Below are positions 5,295-6,908 of a stretch of 6,908 nt of DNA, in pieces. The position numbers were made by a program, and so were the translations under genes. Under the pieces are notes generated by a model. That model had not been told where the DNA came from, searched no databases, and saw only the letters and a list, made by a program, of their open reading frames with translations. This stretch comes from Acidobacteriota bacterium (lineage in GTDB: Bacteria > Acidobacteriota > Terriglobia > Terriglobales > Acidobacteriaceae), in assembly GCA_021778815.1 (NCBI GenBank), contig JAJYBW010000182.1, positions 1 through 6,908 on the forward strand. The letters run 5' to 3'. Numbering within the stretch: the first letter of the stretch is position 1; each line of letters opens with the position of its first letter.

Positions 5295-6104
5295 TTATTG
5301 GCCCTTCGCAGGAGGGCCGATATTGGCGCGCCGCATTACCCGTCCGACCGTGGACGTGACCCACCGACGAGGCAGCAGCGCCATCATTACAACCAGCAGT
5401 CGATTCGATGTGCCAGTGACGATCGCTGACTTTTTGCCCTCGAAGGCACGCAGCGACTCCCGGACTACTTCGACCGAGGTCTGCATGCGGGCACGATGGC
5501 TGAATGGACTTTCGCCGGCCACGCGAAAGAAGTTCGTTTCCGTTGTTCCCGGGTGAACGGCCATGACATGCACGCCGCGCTGGCGCGCTTCCTCAAACAG
5601 CGCCTCGGTAAAGCTTTTCACGAATGCCTTGGTGGCCGCATACACGGTGGAGTATGGAAGGGGAGCAAATCCTGCGACAGAGGCGATATTAATGATGCCC
5701 CCGCGACGACGCTGCAGCATCGGCTGCAGGTAGAGGTGTGTCAGCTCGACAAGGGCGACGATGTTGAGGTCAAGCATCTGGCGAATGCGGCCAAGATCGA
5801 GCGACGCGAATTCCGAAAATGCGCCGACCCCGGCATTGTTGATGAGCACTTCTACATCGAGGTGAGTCGCTTGCGTCCGTTGAAGCAGATCGGCGGGAGC
5901 GCCGGGGACGGTGAGGTCCAAGGGGATCGCGACGACGTCGATGCCCATGTGAGCGGACATCAGTTCGCTGCGAACTTTTTCCAGCTGATCCTGCGAACGC
6001 GCAACCAGGACTAAAGACCATCCCTGTGCGGCAAGCTGGCGCGCGAACTCTTCGCCAATGCCGGAACTTGCGCCCGTGATCAATGCGTATCCTTGCGGCT
6101 GCAT
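5295..6104 (-). CDS. Classical short-chain dehydrogenase/reductase (COG0300, DltE-like)
   Basis: This 269-residue cytoplasmic oxidoreductase has a Rossmann fold that uses NAD(P)H on an unknown carbonyl or alcohol substrate. Motifs are the cofactor-binding TGASSGIG (residues 10-17), ARSQDQL (35-41; the Arg after the second strand favours NADP(H)), LDL (62-64), NNAG (89-92), the catalytic Asn114 (LDLN), Ser142 (NIASVAG), Tyr155-x3-Lys159 (YAATK) and HPGTTET (184-190). The full Asn-Ser-Tyr-Lys tetrad is present. The C-terminal 40 residues are hydrophobic and basic (LLVVMMALLPRRW, VMRRAN), a common feature of this subgroup and possibly a membrane-peripheral tail. The start is ATG 6104, preceded by AAAGGAG at eight bases; the frame stays open to a GTG at 6128, but that would lie upstream of this ribosome site. 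Upstream on the same strand is the ZIP gene, 93 bases away, so cotranscription is possible. Confidence 0.92.
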   Translation of the reverse strand: MQPQGYALITGASSGIGEEFARQLAAQGWSLVLVARSQDQLEKVRSELMSAHMGIDVVAIPLDLTVPGAPADLLQRTQATHLDVEVLINNAGVGAFSEFASLDLGRIRQMLDLNIVALVELTHLYLQPMLQRRRGGIINIASVAGFAPLPYSTVYAATKAFVKSFTEALFEEARQRGVHVMAVHPGTTETNFFRVAGESPFSHRARMQTSVEVVRESLRAFEGKKSAIVTGTSNRLLVVMMALLPRRWVTSTVGRVMRRANIGPPAKGQ

Positions 6105-6112
6105 TTTCTGTG

Positions 6113-6119
6113 CTCCTTT
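6113..6119 (-). promoter_or_regulatory. Ribosome binding site of the short-chain dehydrogenase
   Basis: AAAGGAG on the minus strand stands eight bases before ATG 6104. It decides the start in favour of 6104 over the upstream GTG at 6128. Confidence 0.75.
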
Positions 6120-6197
6120 CCCTGGCACTTGGGATGCGTGTTTCGAGCCAACCGATTCGGCGGTGATTCTCCCTTGCGAATTTTCACACTCGGGCTT

Positions 6198-6908
6198 CTA
6201 CGAGATGGAACGCGCCAACAGGAAGGCGCCCACGCCTAGAAAGAAGAGTACGCGATAACGAATTCCGTGAGCACGATTGACTTCCGGCAGCAGATCGGTT
6301 GCGGCGACATATAGTGCTACACCCGCGGACAGCGGCAGGCCCACCCCCGCCAATGACGGCAGAAAATGAATGGCAGCGACGCCGGCAACCGTAGCAGCGC
6401 CCAACACACAGGCGGCGGATACGGCGATGCGCGCACTGCGTCCGCTGGCGAGCATTACGCTGCCGACCGTAAATCCTTCGGGGAGTTTGTGCAGCAGCAT
6501 ACCGGTAAAGATAAGCCAGCCGAGGGCGCTGGAAAAAGCAAATCCACTGGCGATGGCAATGCCATCGAAAAATGTATGCGCCGCAAGGCCGAAGGTCACG
6601 GAGTAGGCGGTGGAACGGCGAAGGAACTCCTCCGAGTGAGTTTCCTCTCCGAAATGGAAATGCGCGACCAGGGTGTGTTCCAGCAGATGCACGCCGCAAA
6701 AGCCGGCAAGAATCCAGAGCGGTGCCGCAACCGGAGCGGCGCGAAAACTCTCTGGAATCATTTCCACCAGCGCCACAGCAATCAGGAAGCCGGCACCGAA
6801 GGCGATGAAGTCGCGCAGGAAGCGTTCTGCGGGCACGCGCAGCAGCAGCAGGCCGCCGACAACATCTGCGATGCCCGCGATCAGACCGAGCAGCAGAACA
6901 ATCCAGAA
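6198..6908 (-). CDS. ZIP-family divalent metal transporter, N-terminus outside the window
   Basis: At least 236 residues are visible; the frame is open to the right edge, where the first transmembrane helix begins FWIVLLLGLIAGIADVVGG. The protein is a ZIP (ZupT/GufA-related) inner-membrane permease that brings in zinc, iron or other divalent metals. Helix 2 (FIAFGAGFLIAVALVEMIPE) carries the acidic exit residues. A loop after helix 3 has His78, His83, His85 and His91 among acidic residues (AHFHFGEETHSEE), a likely metal-sensing or docking loop. The transport site is formed by HTFFDG (helix 4, His111 and Asp115) and HKLPEG (helix 5, His140 and Glu144), numbered from the first visible codon. 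Usual ZIP proteins have HNxxEG or HNxPEG at these sites, so helix 4 shows an Asp in place of Glu. Helices 6-8 follow, ending ATDLLPEVNR and LLARSIS. Metal specificity cannot be read from sequence. Confidence 0.88.
   Translation of the reverse strand, partial: FWIVLLLGLIAGIADVVGGLLLLRVPAERFLRDFIAFGAGFLIAVALVEMIPESFRAAPVAAPLWILAGFCGVHLLEHTLVAHFHFGEETHSEEFLRRSTAYSVTFGLAAHTFFDGIAIASGFAFSSALGWLIFTGMLLHKLPEGFTVGSVMLASGRSARIAVSAACVLGAATVAGVAAIHFLPSLAGVGLPLSAGVALYVAATDLLPEVNRAHGIRYRVLFFLGVGAFLLARSIS

Noticed and set aside
6105..6128. GTG start of the short-chain dehydrogenase eight codons upstream
   Set aside because: AAAGGAG is correctly spaced for the ATG at 6104 and would fall inside the coding region if the GTG were used.
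6184..6699. A 171-codon minus-strand frame overlapping the ZIP gene
   Set aside because: It is Arg/Cys-rich low-complexity sequence in another frame of the well-supported transporter.

Overview
The window is 6.9 kb of compact, moderately GC-rich bacterial chromosome. It holds seven genes and only short spacers, with no tRNA, rRNA, CRISPR array or insertion sequence that I can see. A bacilliredoxin-type protein, a short 2-oxoglutarate dehydrogenase E1 without an N-terminal extension, and HypA/HypB next to a PAQR membrane protein would fit an Acidobacteriota-like soil bacterium. That assignment is inferred from protein flavour only and is tentative.

Layout from left to right. Positions 1-190 (+) are the 3' end of a bacilliredoxin (BrxA/BrxB, YphP-like) gene. 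It is followed by a strong terminator-like hairpin set in a larger nest of overlapping inverted repeats (206-287). Positions 327-1351 (-) carry hypA and hypB, overlapping by ATGA: the nickel chaperone and GTPase for [NiFe] enzyme maturation. Divergent from hypA is a PAQR/hemolysin III membrane protein (1473-2138, +), with a near-perfect 24-bp dyad in the shared intergenic region. Convergent with it is a large sucA-like gene (2174-4651, -), without sucB or lpd on either side in this window. Further right on the minus strand come a receiver-only response regulator (4775-5143), a classical short-chain dehydrogenase (5295-6104) and a ZIP-family metal transporter whose N-terminus runs off the window (6198-6908).

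The genes do not form one obvious pathway. Three themes recur: metal handling (HypAB for nickel, ZIP for divalent metals, PAQR with a zinc-site motif), central metabolism (sucA) and redox (bacilliredoxin, SDR). Gene order zip > SDR > response regulator > sucA is all leftward on the minus strand with gaps of about 90-150 bp, so these could be read through or have separate promoters. I did not find a convincing new defence or mobile system. The most unusual non-coding signals are the competing hairpins at 206-287 and the dyad at 1440-1463.
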